DNA of 64,000 bases from Bradyrhizobium nitroreducens (GCF_002776695.1 NZ_LFJC01000003.1:7167494-7231493); one strand, 5' to 3'; counted from the stretch's first letter, positions 1 to 7,941 are shown. The notes: generated by a model from the letters alone, not told the origin. A program made the numbers and translations.

Positions 1-562
1 CAGCCCCCAGCGAGGAATAGAAATCGCGGTAGACCGGCGTCGGGTTGATGCGCAGCTTCATGCCCTTGATGTCGGCGAGCGAATTCAGGTCCTTGGACGA
101 GAACACCGCGCGCATGCCGGTGATGCCCCAACCGAGGCCGATCGTGCCGGTCTCCTGCGGCAACACGTCGAACAGCTTCACGGCAGCCGGATGCCGCACG
201 AACTTCGCCACCGCCGGCGTCGAGCGGACGATGTAGGGCGCGTTGATCGCCGCGATATGCGGCACGCGCGAGCCGAGCTCGGCGGCCTGGATGAACCCCA
301 TATCGAGCGCGCCGGACTGCAATTGCTGCATCATCGCTGTCTCGTTGCCGAGCTGGCCGGAGTGGAACACGGTCAATGTCAGGCGACCGTTGGAGGCGGC
401 CTTGAGATCGTCGCCGAACTTGAGCGCGGCCTTGTTCCAGGAATGACCGTTCGGCGTGATCAGGCCGAGGCGGAACTCCTTGGCCTGGGCCAGCGCCAGG
501 GACGGTGCGAACACGGATGCGGCGGCACTGGCGGCGAGAAAGCGGCGACGTGAAAGCGGCAT
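1..562 (-). CDS. dctP: TRAP transporter solute-binding subunit DctP (3' part outside window)
   Basis: The reading frame starts at an ATG on the minus strand at 562 and runs off the left edge, so only about the first 187 residues are visible. The N-terminus carries a twin-arginine type signal (SRRRFLAA) followed by a hydrophobic stretch ending in ALAQA, so the protein should be exported to the periplasm. The mature part has the DctP-family layout, with a conserved 'NGHSWNKAA' start, a 'GQLGNE' turn and an 'LQSGALDMGF' segment. It should capture an organic acid and hand it to the DctQM membrane pair encoded just upstream. It lies 23 bases after the dctM stop, as the last visible gene of a dctQ-dctM-dctP operon. 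The ligand cannot be told from sequence. Confidence 0.9.
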   Translation of the reverse strand, partial: MPLSRRRFLAASAAASVFAPSLALAQAKEFRLGLITPNGHSWNKAALKFGDDLKAASNGRLTLTVFHSGQLGNETAMMQQLQSGALDMGFIQAAELGSRVPHIAAINAPYIVRSTPAVAKFVRHPAAVKLFDVLPQETGTIGLGWGITGMRAVFSSKDLNSLADIKGMKLRINPTPVYRDFYSSLGA

Positions 563-585
563 GGTCGGGCTCCTTTCGGATGGGC

Positions 586-1851
586 CTATTTGACGAGGAT
601 CAGCGAGAGCGAGGGGTAGAGCGAGAGCAGCACCAGGAGGACGCAGGAGATGACGAAGAACGGCAGCGTCACCATGAACATCTTGCCCGGCTTGGCGCCG
701 GTGACGGCGGCCGCGACGAAGAAGCAGAGCCCGACCGGCGGCGACAACAGGCCGAGCACGAGGTTGATCACCACGACGACGCCGAACTGGCGGGGATCGA
801 TGTGATAGACCTCGGTGGCAACAGGCAGCAGGATCGGCACCGTCATGATCAGGCCGGGAATGCCGTCGATGACCGTGCCGATCACCAGCAGGATGACGTT
901 GCAGATCAGCATGAAGCTGACGGGATCCTTGGCGGCGGTCTGGATCCAGGCGGCGGTCTCCTGCGGCACCTTGCCGAAGATCAGGACCCAGGAGAACACG
1001 GCGGCAGCCGCGACCAGGAACAGCACGATCGCCGAATAGATCGCGCTGCGCAGCATCATCTGCGGGAGCTGCGAGAATTCGAACTCCTTGGTCCAGAATT
1101 TTCCGACCAGGGCCGCGGCGACGGCGCCGACTGCGGCGGACTCCGTCGCGTTGGCAAGGCCGCCGAGGATGGTGCCGACAATGACGATCGGGATCAGCAG
1201 CGTCGGCGACGTCCGCAGGATCGTCATGACACGCTGGCGCGGCGTCTGATAGTCGGCACGGGGATAGTTGTAGATGTAGCCCATCAGCGCGATGACGAGG
1301 CAGAACATCACGGTCAGGATGACGCCCGGCACGATGCCGGCGATCAGCATGTCGCTGACCGAGACCTGCGCCAGCACGCTGTAGACCACGAACATCACCG
1401 AAGGCGGGATGATCGGGCCGAGCATGCCGCCATAGGCGGTGAGGCCGGCGGCGAAGGTCTTGTCGTAGCCCTTCTTCTCCATCTCCGGCACCATGATCTG
1501 GGCCATGATCGCGACCTGCGCGGTCGCCGATCCAAGGATCGAGGAGATGAACATGTTGGCGAGGATGTTGACGTAGGCGAGCCCGCCCTTGAGCGAGCCG
1601 ACGAACGCCATCGCCATGTCGACGATACGCCGCGTGATACCGCCGCCGTTCATGATCTCGCCGATCAGGATGAACAGCGGGATGGCGATCAAGCCGTAGC
1701 TGTCGACGCCGCCGAACAGCTGGAGCGGATAGGACTGGAACAGCACCGGATTGCCGGAGGCCGCGATATAGACGAGGCTGGCGAGGCAGAGGCAGAGGCC
1801 GATCGGCACGCCGACCAGCATGAAGGCCATGAAGGCTGCGGACGTGATCAT
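586..1851 (-). CDS. dctM: TRAP transporter large permease subunit DctM
   Basis: A 421-residue, very hydrophobic protein of the usual DctM length. It begins MITSAAFMAFMLVGVPIG and contains the family signatures 'GLIAIPLFILIGEIMNGGGI' and 'GGMLGPIIPPSVMFVVYS'. DctM is the ion-coupled transport subunit of TRAP systems and sits in the inner membrane with DctQ. I chose the start at 1851 because its ATG shares one base with the TGA of dctQ (TGATG), a classic translational-coupling arrangement. An in-frame extension upstream overlaps dctQ and is not supported. The gene precedes the dctP-like gene at the window edge. Coupling ion and substrate are inferred from the family only. Confidence 0.95.
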   Translation of the reverse strand: MITSAAFMAFMLVGVPIGLCLCLASLVYIAASGNPVLFQSYPLQLFGGVDSYGLIAIPLFILIGEIMNGGGITRRIVDMAMAFVGSLKGGLAYVNILANMFISSILGSATAQVAIMAQIMVPEMEKKGYDKTFAAGLTAYGGMLGPIIPPSVMFVVYSVLAQVSVSDMLIAGIVPGVILTVMFCLVIALMGYIYNYPRADYQTPRQRVMTILRTSPTLLIPIVIVGTILGGLANATESAAVGAVAAALVGKFWTKEFEFSQLPQMMLRSAIYSAIVLFLVAAAAVFSWVLIFGKVPQETAAWIQTAAKDPVSFMLICNVILLVIGTVIDGIPGLIMTVPILLPVATEVYHIDPRQFGVVVVINLVLGLLSPPVGLCFFVAAAVTGAKPGKMFMVTLPFFVISCVLLVLLSLYPSLSLILVK

Positions 1852-2474
1852 CAGTTGACCCCGTCGAGCTCGGAAAGCTGAAAGCCGGTCAGCTTCGTGC
1901 GCGGCACCAGGTCGAGATCTTCCAGGAGATTGGCGAGGCCGTGAATGGTCATCGACACCGCGAAGATCGGCAGCGTCAGATACATCACCCAGGTCGGCCA
2001 GTTCAGCGTCTGGGTACGCTCGGTGTAGAGGAAGTTGAACGTCTCGGCCGCGAGTTTGCGCCCGTCGAAGCCGGCGCGTGCGAGGCCGATCGGATCCATC
2101 CAGAGCGCACAGGTGACGATCAGGGCAACGCCGAACACGACGACGAGGCCGGTCGAGATCACTTTTGCGAGCTTCTGGCGCTGCGGCGAAAGGCGTTCCG
2201 TCAGCATCGTGACCGCGAAGTCGAGCCGCAGTCGCGTCATCGCGGACGCCCCGATGAAGGTCAGCCAGACCACGCAATAAACAGCGGATTCGTCGATCCA
2301 GTAGATCGGGAAATGCGAGTAGCGAGTGACGACGTTCACCAGGATCAGCCCGGTGAGCAGATACATCAGGCCCATCAGCGCGAGGCGCTCGAGAGCGAGC
2401 AGGGCGCTCGACGTCCGGACGATCGTCCGCCGGAGACTGAGCGCGCGTGTGGCCGGCATCGTCTGCTCGATCAT
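1851..2474 (-). CDS. dctQ: TRAP transporter small permease subunit DctQ
   Basis: A 207-residue membrane protein with about four hydrophobic segments. It contains the 'IDESAVYCVVWLTFIGAS' segment, in which the family's conserved W/Y-x-E-E motif before the second helix appears as YWIDE. DctQ binds DctM to form the membrane complex. This is the first gene of the operon. Its start lies 40 bases from a perfect 21-base palindrome shared with the divergent GntR-type regulator at 2687, so expression is probably controlled by that regulator. The stop overlaps the dctM start. Confidence 0.93.
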   Translation of the reverse strand: MIEQTMPATRALSLRRTIVRTSSALLALERLALMGLMYLLTGLILVNVVTRYSHFPIYWIDESAVYCVVWLTFIGASAMTRLRLDFAVTMLTERLSPQRQKLAKVISTGLVVVFGVALIVTCALWMDPIGLARAGFDGRKLAAETFNFLYTERTQTLNWPTWVMYLTLPIFAVSMTIHGLANLLEDLDLVPRTKLTGFQLSELDGVN

Positions 2475-2513
2475 GAAGGCCCCAACCCCCGAAAGATTTG
2501 TCGTGCGATTGCC

Positions 2514-2534
2514 AAATGTATAATTTATACATTT
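2514..2534. promoter_or_regulatory. Perfect palindrome, probable GntR/FCD operator
   Basis: AAATGTATAA (2514-2523), one central T, then TTATACATTT (2525-2534): a perfect 10-base inverted repeat in an AT-rich patch within high-GC DNA. It sits between the divergent dctQ and GntR-family genes. Size, symmetry and the TGTATA/TATACA half-sites fit the operators of FCD-type GntR regulators, so local autoregulation and control of the TRAP operon are inferred. Confidence 0.8.
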
Positions 2535-2686
2535 TGGGAGTCAAACGGAGATTGCGGTCAAATCGGCGGCAGGGCGCGCCTTTGCTGGGCACCGGCTTTG
2601 CGGAGCACGGCTTTTGCCGGGCAGCTCAACATGCAAGACAGGGACCGCTTCGCACCGACGAGTCGGGAAGGACAACAGAAGGTCAG

Positions 2687-3379
2687 ATGAAACAGCCTCT
2701 GAAGCATCGCACCCTGTCGGCCGCGATCGTCGACCAGCTCCGCCAGGCGATCCTCGACGGCACCTATCCGGCCGGATCGCAGCTGCGCCAGGATGCACTT
2801 GGCGACACCTATGGCGTCAGCCGCATCCCGGTGCGCGAGGCCCTGTTCCAGCTCGAGGCCGAAGGCCTGGTACGCATCGTCCCGCAGAAAGGCGCCATCG
2901 TCTCCGAGCTGTCGCTGGACGAGATCAACGACGTGTTCGACCTGCGGCGCATCCTGGAGCCGCGCTTGCTGGCGCAGTCGGCGCCGCGCTTCACCGCGGA
3001 GGATTTCGACGGGCTCGATAGCATCCACAAGAGCTTCGAGAAGGCGATCAAGGCACGCAATGTCAGCGACTGGGGCCAGCTCAACGCCGACTTCCACATG
3101 GCGCTCTACGTCCACGCGCCGCAGCCGCGCACCCGGACGATCGTGCTGTCACTGCTCCAGACCAGCGACCGCTACACACGCCTGCAGCTCTCCAACACCA
3201 AGGCGATGGGAATTGCGGAGAAGGAGCACGCCCATCTGATCGCGCTCTGCCGCGCGGAGAAGGTCGAGGAAGCCTGCCGGTTTCTGGAACGGCACATCGA
3301 GGCCGTGCGCAAGGACCTGTTGCAGGTGGTGGCCGGCAGCGTGGCCCCGCCGAAGGGACGGCGGAAGAGCGAGCCGTAG
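2687..3379 (+). CDS. GntR-family (FCD/VanR-type) transcriptional regulator
   Basis: A 230-residue protein with an N-terminal winged helix-turn-helix (about residues 8-72). This includes the GntR signature 'LRQDALGDTYGVSRIPVREAL' region, followed by the wing 'GLVRIVPQKGAIV'. The C-terminal FCD domain (about 80-215) has the expected metal/ligand residues around NADFH (135-137), His181/His183 and His203. I started at the ATG at 2687. In-frame codons further upstream would run through the operator region and lack family similarity. FCD regulators usually sense a carboxylated metabolite. The divergent TRAP operon suggests that the transported acid, or a product of it, is the effector. Confidence 0.93.
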   Translation: MKQPLKHRTLSAAIVDQLRQAILDGTYPAGSQLRQDALGDTYGVSRIPVREALFQLEAEGLVRIVPQKGAIVSELSLDEINDVFDLRRILEPRLLAQSAPRFTAEDFDGLDSIHKSFEKAIKARNVSDWGQLNADFHMALYVHAPQPRTRTIVLSLLQTSDRYTRLQLSNTKAMGIAEKEHAHLIALCRAEKVEEACRFLERHIEAVRKDLLQVVAGSVAPPKGRRKSEP

Positions 3380-3477
3380 TCACTGCTCTCGTTGGTCGGC
3401 AAGGCTACTCCCGGCGGACGGCCTGTGGTGCCAGTCTATACCGTTAGCCCGGCTACGAACCCCCAAAAGGGGTACAG

Positions 3478-3561
3478 GGTGGGCAAAGGCGCGTAGGCGC
3501 CGTGCCCACCATGTTTCCGCACTCATCGGCAGATGGTGGGCACGCTCTCGCTTTGCCCACC
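3478..3561. repeat. Dispersed palindromic repeat, 'GTGGGCAAAGGCGC' family
   Basis: GGTGGGCAAAGGCGCG then GCGCCGTGCCCACC form one hairpin, and GGTGGGCACGCTC followed by GCTTTGCCCACC forms the mirror half. The same family recurs at 41033-41109. It lies between the GntR gene and the convergent small gene at 3603 and may help end transcription from both sides. Confidence 0.75.
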
Positions 3562-3602
3562 GCGCGAGATCTGCACTGGAGCTGGCTTCAGCGCGCCGGC
3601 CG

Positions 3603-4043
3603 TCAGGGGCCGATCGTGAAGATCGCATTGCCGCGCGAAGAGCCGTTGCCCGTGGTGCTGATCCTGAGGATCGGTACGTGGTCGGTGGTCGCGGTGTCGG
3701 TCGTGTAGCTGTGGCCGTTGTCCGTATTGTCTTCGGAGATACTGCTGCCGATCGAAACGGGCGGCGGGCTGAACTGCATCGTCATGTTGACGTGGAGGGC
3801 GGGATCTACGCCGACGCAATAGAAATGCAGATAGGCGTTGATCGGGATGTGCGTGCCCTGGAAATTATAGACCGCCGTCGGGTTGATGTCGGAGGAGCCG
3901 GTCTGCTTGAAGGTCGGGGATTTGGAGTTGCCCGCGACGGTCGCGGGCCACTCTCCGTCACCGAGGTTTGTGCTGCCGATCCGGTCGAGATACAGCGTGT
4001 AAGTGCTGTTGTTGACGATCTGAAAAGTCTGAACGAATGACAT
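3603..4043 (-). CDS. Hypothetical beta-rich protein, 146 residues, unrecognised
   Basis: It begins MSFVQTFQIVNNSTYTLYL and is rich in Ser, Thr, Asn and Gly, with alternating polar and hydrophobic residues suggesting an all-beta fold. There is no signal peptide or membrane segment. The pattern 'F.I.N.S...L.L......G.WP..I' followed by a VYNFQG strand loosely recalls small aegerolysin/ET79-type beta-sandwich proteins, but this is only a visual impression. The start is supported by a GAGGA ribosome-binding site about 7 bases upstream and by a near-consensus promoter. The gene stands alone, and its AT-rich upstream region differs from its surroundings, which may indicate acquisition by transfer. 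Confidence 0.72.
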   Translation of the reverse strand: MSFVQTFQIVNNSTYTLYLDRIGSTNLGDGEWPATVAGNSKSPTFKQTGSSDINPTAVYNFQGTHIPINAYLHFYCVGVDPALHVNMTMQFSPPPVSIGSSISEDNTDNGHSYTTDTATTDHVPILRISTTGNGSSRGNAIFTIGP

Positions 4044-4094
4044 GAGTATTCCTCAGGGGCTCTAAAACAGGGCATGTCGCCTACACGTTTTGCG

Positions 4095-4131
4095 TGTATA
4101 CAACCATAAATAGCAAGTGAGGTGATGTCAA
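4095..4131 (-). promoter_or_regulatory. Sigma70-like promoter with adjacent TGTATACA palindrome
   Basis: On the minus strand, TTGACA (bases 4131-4126) is followed by exactly 17 bases and then TATGGT (4108-4103), a full -35 match and a 4/6 -10 match. Immediately downstream, TGTATACA (4102-4095) is a perfect 8-base palindrome where a repressor would block initiation. It points to the 146-residue gene starting at 4043. Confidence 0.68.
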
Positions 4132-4134
4132 CGC

Positions 4135-4172
4135 GATACAATTATGGATTGTATCTTTGGTTGTAACCAAAG
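4135..4172. promoter_or_regulatory. Two abutting inverted repeats upstream of the 3603-4043 gene
   Basis: GATACAAT (4135-4142) with ATTGTATC (4148-4155) around TATGG, then CTTTGGTT (4155-4162) with AACCAAAG (4165-4172) around GT. Both are perfect 8-base arms in an AT-rich stretch just upstream of the promoter. The first resembles GntR/FCD half-sites (TTGTAT), and the second could be a separate operator or a hairpin. Function is inferred from position only. Confidence 0.5.
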
Positions 4173-4176
4173 AACC

Positions 4177-4207
4177 TGGATTGCTTCGTCGTTGGTTAGC
4201 AATGACG
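4177..4207. repeat. Dispersed repeat half, 'TGGATTGCTTCGTCG...GCAATGACG' family
   Basis: TGGATTGCTTCGTCG followed by TTAGCAATGACG is a degraded copy of a common rhizobial palindrome. A full-arm copy is at 19525-19563. It lies between the 146-residue gene and the end of the second TRAP operon. Confidence 0.5.
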
Positions 4208-4298
4208 GGCGGGACGGCTCTCGCCGGGCTGTTCCGGGACCACGGCGCTCAATAAGTGGGCGATGTGGGACCAAACGTGTCCCAGACCCAGATTGCCG

Positions 4299-5657
4299 CT
4301 ACCTGCTCCCGTCCGGCCCCATCACCAGATCCGGCAGCCCGGTCGAGATCCCAGGCACCAGGCACAGCAGCAGCACCGCGAACATCATCAGCAGCACGAA
4401 GGGCAGGGTGCCCCAGATCACCTCGCGCAAGGGAATGTCGGGGGCGACGTTGCGGATGACGAAGATGTTGAGGCCGACCGGCGGGTGGATCAGCCCCATC
4501 TCCATCACGATGGTCATCACCACGCCGAACCAGATGATGTCGAAATTGGCGGCGCGGAGCGGTGGCAGGATGATCGGCGCCGTCATCAGGATGATCGAGA
4601 CCGGCGGCAGGAAGAAGCCGAGCACGACGACCATGACCAGAATCGCGAACAGCAGCTCCCAGCGCGGCAGGTGCATGGCGACGATGGATTCGGCGACCGA
4701 CTGCGAGATGTGCAGATAGCTCATCACGTAGGAGTAGAGCAGCGACATGCCGATGATCATCATCAGCATGGTCGATTCCCGGATCGTCGATTTCATGATG
4801 GGCGCAAGGTCGCTTGGCCGCCACACGCTGTAGATCGCCGCGATCAGAGCCAGCGCGAGGAGGCCGCCGAGGCCAGCGGTCTCCGACGGCGTGGCGTAGC
4901 CGCCGTAGAGCGCGATCATGACGCCGGTCAGCAGCAGCACGAAGGGGATCACGCGGGGCAGCACGCTGAAGCGTTCGGCCAGCGTGTACTCGTCGCGAGC
5001 GAGGATCGCGGCCTCAGGGCCGCCTTTCTTGTAGATCGCTTCAGCTGCCGCATATTCCCGGCGGAAGCGGAAGACGGCGTAGAAGCCGAACAACGAGACG
5101 AGCAGGAGACCCGGCCCGATACCGGCGAGGAACAGCCGGCCGAGCGACTTTTCGGCTGCGACCGCGAACAGGATCATGGTGATGGACGGCGGCAGCAGGA
5201 TGCCGAGCGTGCCGCCGGCGGCGATGATCCCTGCGGCGAAGCCGCCGGAATAGCCGCGCTTGCGCATCTCGGGGATGCCGGCCGAGCCGATCGCCGAGCA
5301 GGTTGCGGGCGAGGAGCCCGCCATGGCCGCAAACAGCGCGCAGGCGAACACGTTGGCAACGCCGAGGCCGCCGGGCACGCGATGCAGCCAGGCATGCAGG
5401 GCCGAATAGAGATCCTGGCCGGCGCGCGACTTGCCGATCGCCGCGCCCTTCAGGATGAAGAGCGGGATCGACAACAGCGTGATCGAGGCCATCTCCTCGT
5501 AGACGTTCTGCGTCACCGTATCGAGGGACGCGGTGGGCATGTAGATGCCCATGAACACGACCGCGACCGCGCCGAGCGCGAACGCGATCGGCATGCCCGA
5601 AAACATCACGAGCAGCGTCGCAACACCGTAGGCAACGCCGATACCGAACACGCTCAT
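4299..5657 (-). CDS. dctM: TRAP transporter large permease subunit DctM (second system)
   Basis: A 452-residue inner-membrane protein beginning MSVFGIGVAYGVATLLVMFSG. It has the DctM hallmarks 'ITLLSIPLFILKGAAIGKS' and 'GGTLGILLPPSITMILFA', and a further 'LGFFLPPVSIILMTAPI' near the C-terminus. The ATG at 5657 overlaps the dctQ stop as ATGA, which fixes the start; longer in-frame extensions would cover dctQ. It is the last gene of a dctP-dctQ-dctM operon with a gene order different from the first TRAP system. No regulator lies beside this operon. Confidence 0.94.
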   Translation of the reverse strand: MSVFGIGVAYGVATLLVMFSGMPIAFALGAVAVVFMGIYMPTASLDTVTQNVYEEMASITLLSIPLFILKGAAIGKSRAGQDLYSALHAWLHRVPGGLGVANVFACALFAAMAGSSPATCSAIGSAGIPEMRKRGYSGGFAAGIIAAGGTLGILLPPSITMILFAVAAEKSLGRLFLAGIGPGLLLVSLFGFYAVFRFRREYAAAEAIYKKGGPEAAILARDEYTLAERFSVLPRVIPFVLLLTGVMIALYGGYATPSETAGLGGLLALALIAAIYSVWRPSDLAPIMKSTIRESTMLMMIIGMSLLYSYVMSYLHISQSVAESIVAMHLPRWELLFAILVMVVVLGFFLPPVSIILMTAPIILPPLRAANFDIIWFGVVMTIVMEMGLIHPPVGLNIFVIRNVAPDIPLREVIWGTLPFVLLMMFAVLLLCLVPGISTGLPDLVMGPDGSR

Positions 5658-6208
5658 GAACGCTTGGCTCCGGTGAGGGGCAGCGCAAGCTGCACGAGGA
5701 TCTGGATGCAGAGCAGGCTCATCCCGAGCGCCATCAGCGAATAGGGGATGGCGAGCGGCGGCGACCACATCGAGTTCGAGACCTGGCCGTCGACATAGGC
5801 TTCATGCGCCAGTGTCCAGGACTTCCAGGTGAAGAAGGCGCAGAACAGGAAGGTGGCAGCGTCGACCAGCCAGAGCCGGATCTTGTTGGCGAGCGGCGAG
5901 AGCAGGCCGACGAAGGCCTCGATGCCGATATGGCCGCGGTTCTGCTGCACATAGGCGGCCGTCATGAAGGTGGCGCCGACCAGAAGGAAAACGGCGGCCT
6001 CGTCCTGCCAGTAATTGGCGGCCTTGAACAGCGCACGGCTGAGCACGCTGTAGCTCAGGATGGAGCAGGCCGCGACCAGCGCGATTGCGGCGAACACGAC
6101 GATGATGCTGTTGAGGACGGCAAGACCGCGATCGATCGCCGCCGCAGGGCCAATGCCCGCGGCAGCGGTTGCGTGGTCGTTACGATCCGGAAGCGGACCG
6201 TGGCTCAT
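5654..6208 (-). CDS. dctQ: TRAP transporter small permease subunit DctQ (second system)
   Basis: A 184-residue protein with about four membrane helices. The family motif appears as 'NYWQDEAAVFLLVGATFMTA' near residue 65. It is longer at the N-terminus than many DctQ proteins, with about 28 polar residues before the first helix. The start at 6208 overlaps the dctP stop (ATGA) and the stop overlaps the dctM start (ATGA), so all three genes are translationally coupled. Role: small subunit pairing with the DctM encoded next. Confidence 0.92.
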   Translation of the reverse strand: MSHGPLPDRNDHATAAAGIGPAAAIDRGLAVLNSIIVVFAAIALVAACSILSYSVLSRALFKAANYWQDEAAVFLLVGATFMTAAYVQQNRGHIGIEAFVGLLSPLANKIRLWLVDAATFLFCAFFTWKSWTLAHEAYVDGQVSNSMWSPPLAIPYSLMALGMSLLCIQILVQLALPLTGAKRS

Positions 6209-7227
6209 GCCGCGACGTCGGTGGCGAGCTTGAGCAGGTTTGCGGCGGTCGCGGTCTTGGCGCTGTAATCCTTCCACGCGGTGTCGCGCGCGATGTCGCG
6301 CCATTTGCCGACGGTGGCGGCATCGAGCGCCGAGACCTTGGCGCCGGCCTTCTCGTAGACCTTGGCGACCTCGACGTCGTCGTCCTGCGCACCCTTGCGG
6401 CCGAAGGCCTCGAGCTCGGTGCCGACTGCAAGCAGGATGTCCTGATGGTTCTTCGGCAGCTTGTCGAAAATCGCCTTCGACATCATCAGCGGCTCGAGCA
6501 TGAACCAGTAGGAGGCGCCTGCGCCTGACGTCAGCGACTTCGCGACCTCTTCGAGACGGAACGAAATCAGGCTTGTCGAGGAGGTGATGCCGGCATCGCA
6601 GGCCCCGGTCTGCATCGCCGCGTAGATTTCGTTCGAAGGCACCGACAGCACCGAGGCGCCGGCGGTCTGCAGCACCATGTCCATCTCGCGGGAGCCGCCG
6701 CGCACCTTCAGGCCCTTGGCGTCTTCCGGGGCGACGATCGGCTTGGAGCGGCTGGCGACGCCGCCGGCCTGCCACACCCAGGTGAGCAGGATGATGCCCT
6801 TGTCGGCGAGGAAGTCGGTCAGCGCCTTGCCGACCGGTTCCTTCTTCCAGCGCAGGCCCTGGTCGTAGGTGGTCACGAGGCCGGGCATCAGGCCGATATT
6901 GGTCTCGGGCAGCTCGCCGCCGGCGTAGGGCATCGGATAGAGCGAGATGTCGAGCGCGCCCTTGCGCATCGCGGAGAACTGCGCGTTGGTCTTGATCAGC
7001 GAGGAGTTCGGATAGATCTCCGCGGCGATGTCGCCATTGCTGCGCTTGGCAATCTCAGCGGCGAACATGCGGCAGAGCCGGTCGCGGAAATCACCCTTGT
7101 CGATGGTGCCGCCCGGGAATTGATGCGAGATCTTCAACGTGGTGGCGGCCTGCGCGGTGCCGGTGCCCAAGCGGAGGATGGCGGGTGCGGCGACGGCGGT
7201 CGCAATCAGATGGCGGCGCGTGAGCAT
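6205..7227 (-). CDS. dctP: TRAP transporter solute-binding subunit DctP (second system)
   Basis: A 340-residue periplasmic binding protein. Export is indicated by a Tat-like N-terminus, MLTRRHLIATAVAAPAILRL, ending in AQA. The mature domain shows 'LKISHQFPGG', 'QFSAMRKGALDISLYPM' and 'GLKVRGGSREMD', the last containing the conserved Arg that usually binds the ligand carboxylate. I chose the start at 7227 because upstream in-frame sequence has no family match and the signal peptide begins there. Twin ACGGTTCTT repeats lie 17-37 bases upstream. It heads the operon dctP-dctQ-dctM. Confidence 0.93.
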   Translation of the reverse strand: MLTRRHLIATAVAAPAILRLGTGTAQAATTLKISHQFPGGTIDKGDFRDRLCRMFAAEIAKRSNGDIAAEIYPNSSLIKTNAQFSAMRKGALDISLYPMPYAGGELPETNIGLMPGLVTTYDQGLRWKKEPVGKALTDFLADKGIILLTWVWQAGGVASRSKPIVAPEDAKGLKVRGGSREMDMVLQTAGASVLSVPSNEIYAAMQTGACDAGITSSTSLISFRLEEVAKSLTSGAGASYWFMLEPLMMSKAIFDKLPKNHQDILLAVGTELEAFGRKGAQDDDVEVAKVYEKAGAKVSALDAATVGKWRDIARDTAWKDYSAKTATAANLLKLATDVAA

Positions 7228-7557
7228 GGTGTAATCCCCTTGGACGGTTCTTCGAACGGTTCTTGTTTGGCGTGATTGGCGGGTCGTGTGACCAGTGCGT
7301 AGGCCCATCCTAGCCGGTCTTTCACCCGGTATTCTCTCATCTGATAGTTCGAGACCGAATGCCGCGGCAAGTGCCGGACGTGCTGCGCTGCACACACATC
7401 CGATTGCCACTGCCGGTCCTGGGCTCCTTCGGGCGACGGATCGCAACGCGCTCGCTAAAATTTATCGGCGGCGGCGTAACAAGGCGGTCCGTCCATTCGT
7501 CGAGTTTGGATAGCGGCGTCCGTCGCTGACAAACACATCTCGAAGGGAAGTTGATCC
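7228..7557. other. 330-base non-coding gap with a small repeat at 7244-7264
   Basis: This is the divergent promoter space between the second TRAP operon and the MXKDX gene. Close to the dctP start, ACGGTTCTT occurs twice (7244-7252 and 7256-7264). The second copy overlaps the short palindrome GAAC-G-GTTC (7254-7262), a possible operator. I see no convincing gene in the rest. Confidence 0.45.
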
Positions 7558-7803
7558 ATGACCATTCGCACCCGCATCGTGCTCGGCGTCTCGGCTGCCG
7601 CTCTCGCGCTTGGCCTTGCGCTGCCGCCGGCCGCTTTTGCCCAGGACAAGATGGGCAAGGACGACGGCATGATGAAAAAGGACACGATGTCCAAGGACGG
7701 CATGATGAAGAAGGACACCATGTCCAAGGACGACGGCATGAAGAAGGACCACATGTCGAAGGACGGCATGAAGAAAGACGACGGGATGATGAAGAAGAAC
7801 TGA
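7558..7803 (+). CDS. Exported MXKDX pentapeptide-repeat protein
   Basis: An 81-residue protein with a clear Sec signal peptide (residues 1-28, ending PAAFAQ). The mature part is built almost entirely from M-x-K-D-x units (DKMGKDDGMMKKD, MSKDGMMKK, and so on). This matches the known MXKDX pentapeptide-repeat family of small exported proteins in Bradyrhizobium and Burkholderia, whose function is unknown. Methionine-, lysine- and aspartate-rich repeats suggest metal binding, but that is inference. The gene has a GAAGGGAAG ribosome-binding site before the ATG and is followed by three hairpins that probably terminate it. Confidence 0.88.
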   Translation: MTIRTRIVLGVSAAALALGLALPPAAFAQDKMGKDDGMMKKDTMSKDGMMKKDTMSKDDGMKKDHMSKDGMKKDDGMMKKN

Positions 7804-7858
7804 TCCTCGCCCGTTCGCGATCCAGGCGTTTGGCAACAGGCAAACGCACGCGCGAATG

Positions 7859-7933
7859 TTTGGGGCGGTCGCTCCGACCGCCCCAAAATATGTCTTGGTT
7901 CAATTTCAATTGAACGTGACCTGCGAAGGTCAC
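7859..7933. terminator. Three consecutive hairpins between convergent genes
   Basis: Hairpin 1: TTTGGGGCGGTCG (7859-7871) and CGACCGCCCCAAA (7875-7887), a perfect 13-base stem with loop CTC. Hairpin 2: GTTCAATT (7898-7905) and AATTGAAC (7908-7915). Hairpin 3: GTGACCT (7916-7922) and AGGTCAC (7927-7933) with loop GCGA. The block separates the MXKDX gene (+) from the 115-residue gene (-) and fits a bidirectional terminator. Confidence 0.72.
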
Positions 7934-7941
7934 TCGTCAAG

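Noticed and set aside
505-1881. Plus-strand open frame of 458 codons across the first dctM
   Set aside because: Asp/His/Arg-rich shadow of the conserved minus-strand permease.
3478-3561. Possible CRISPR-like or attachment-site repeat
   Set aside because: Only one element here and one at 41 kb, with internal dyad symmetry and no regular spacers or integrase; it fits dispersed palindromes.
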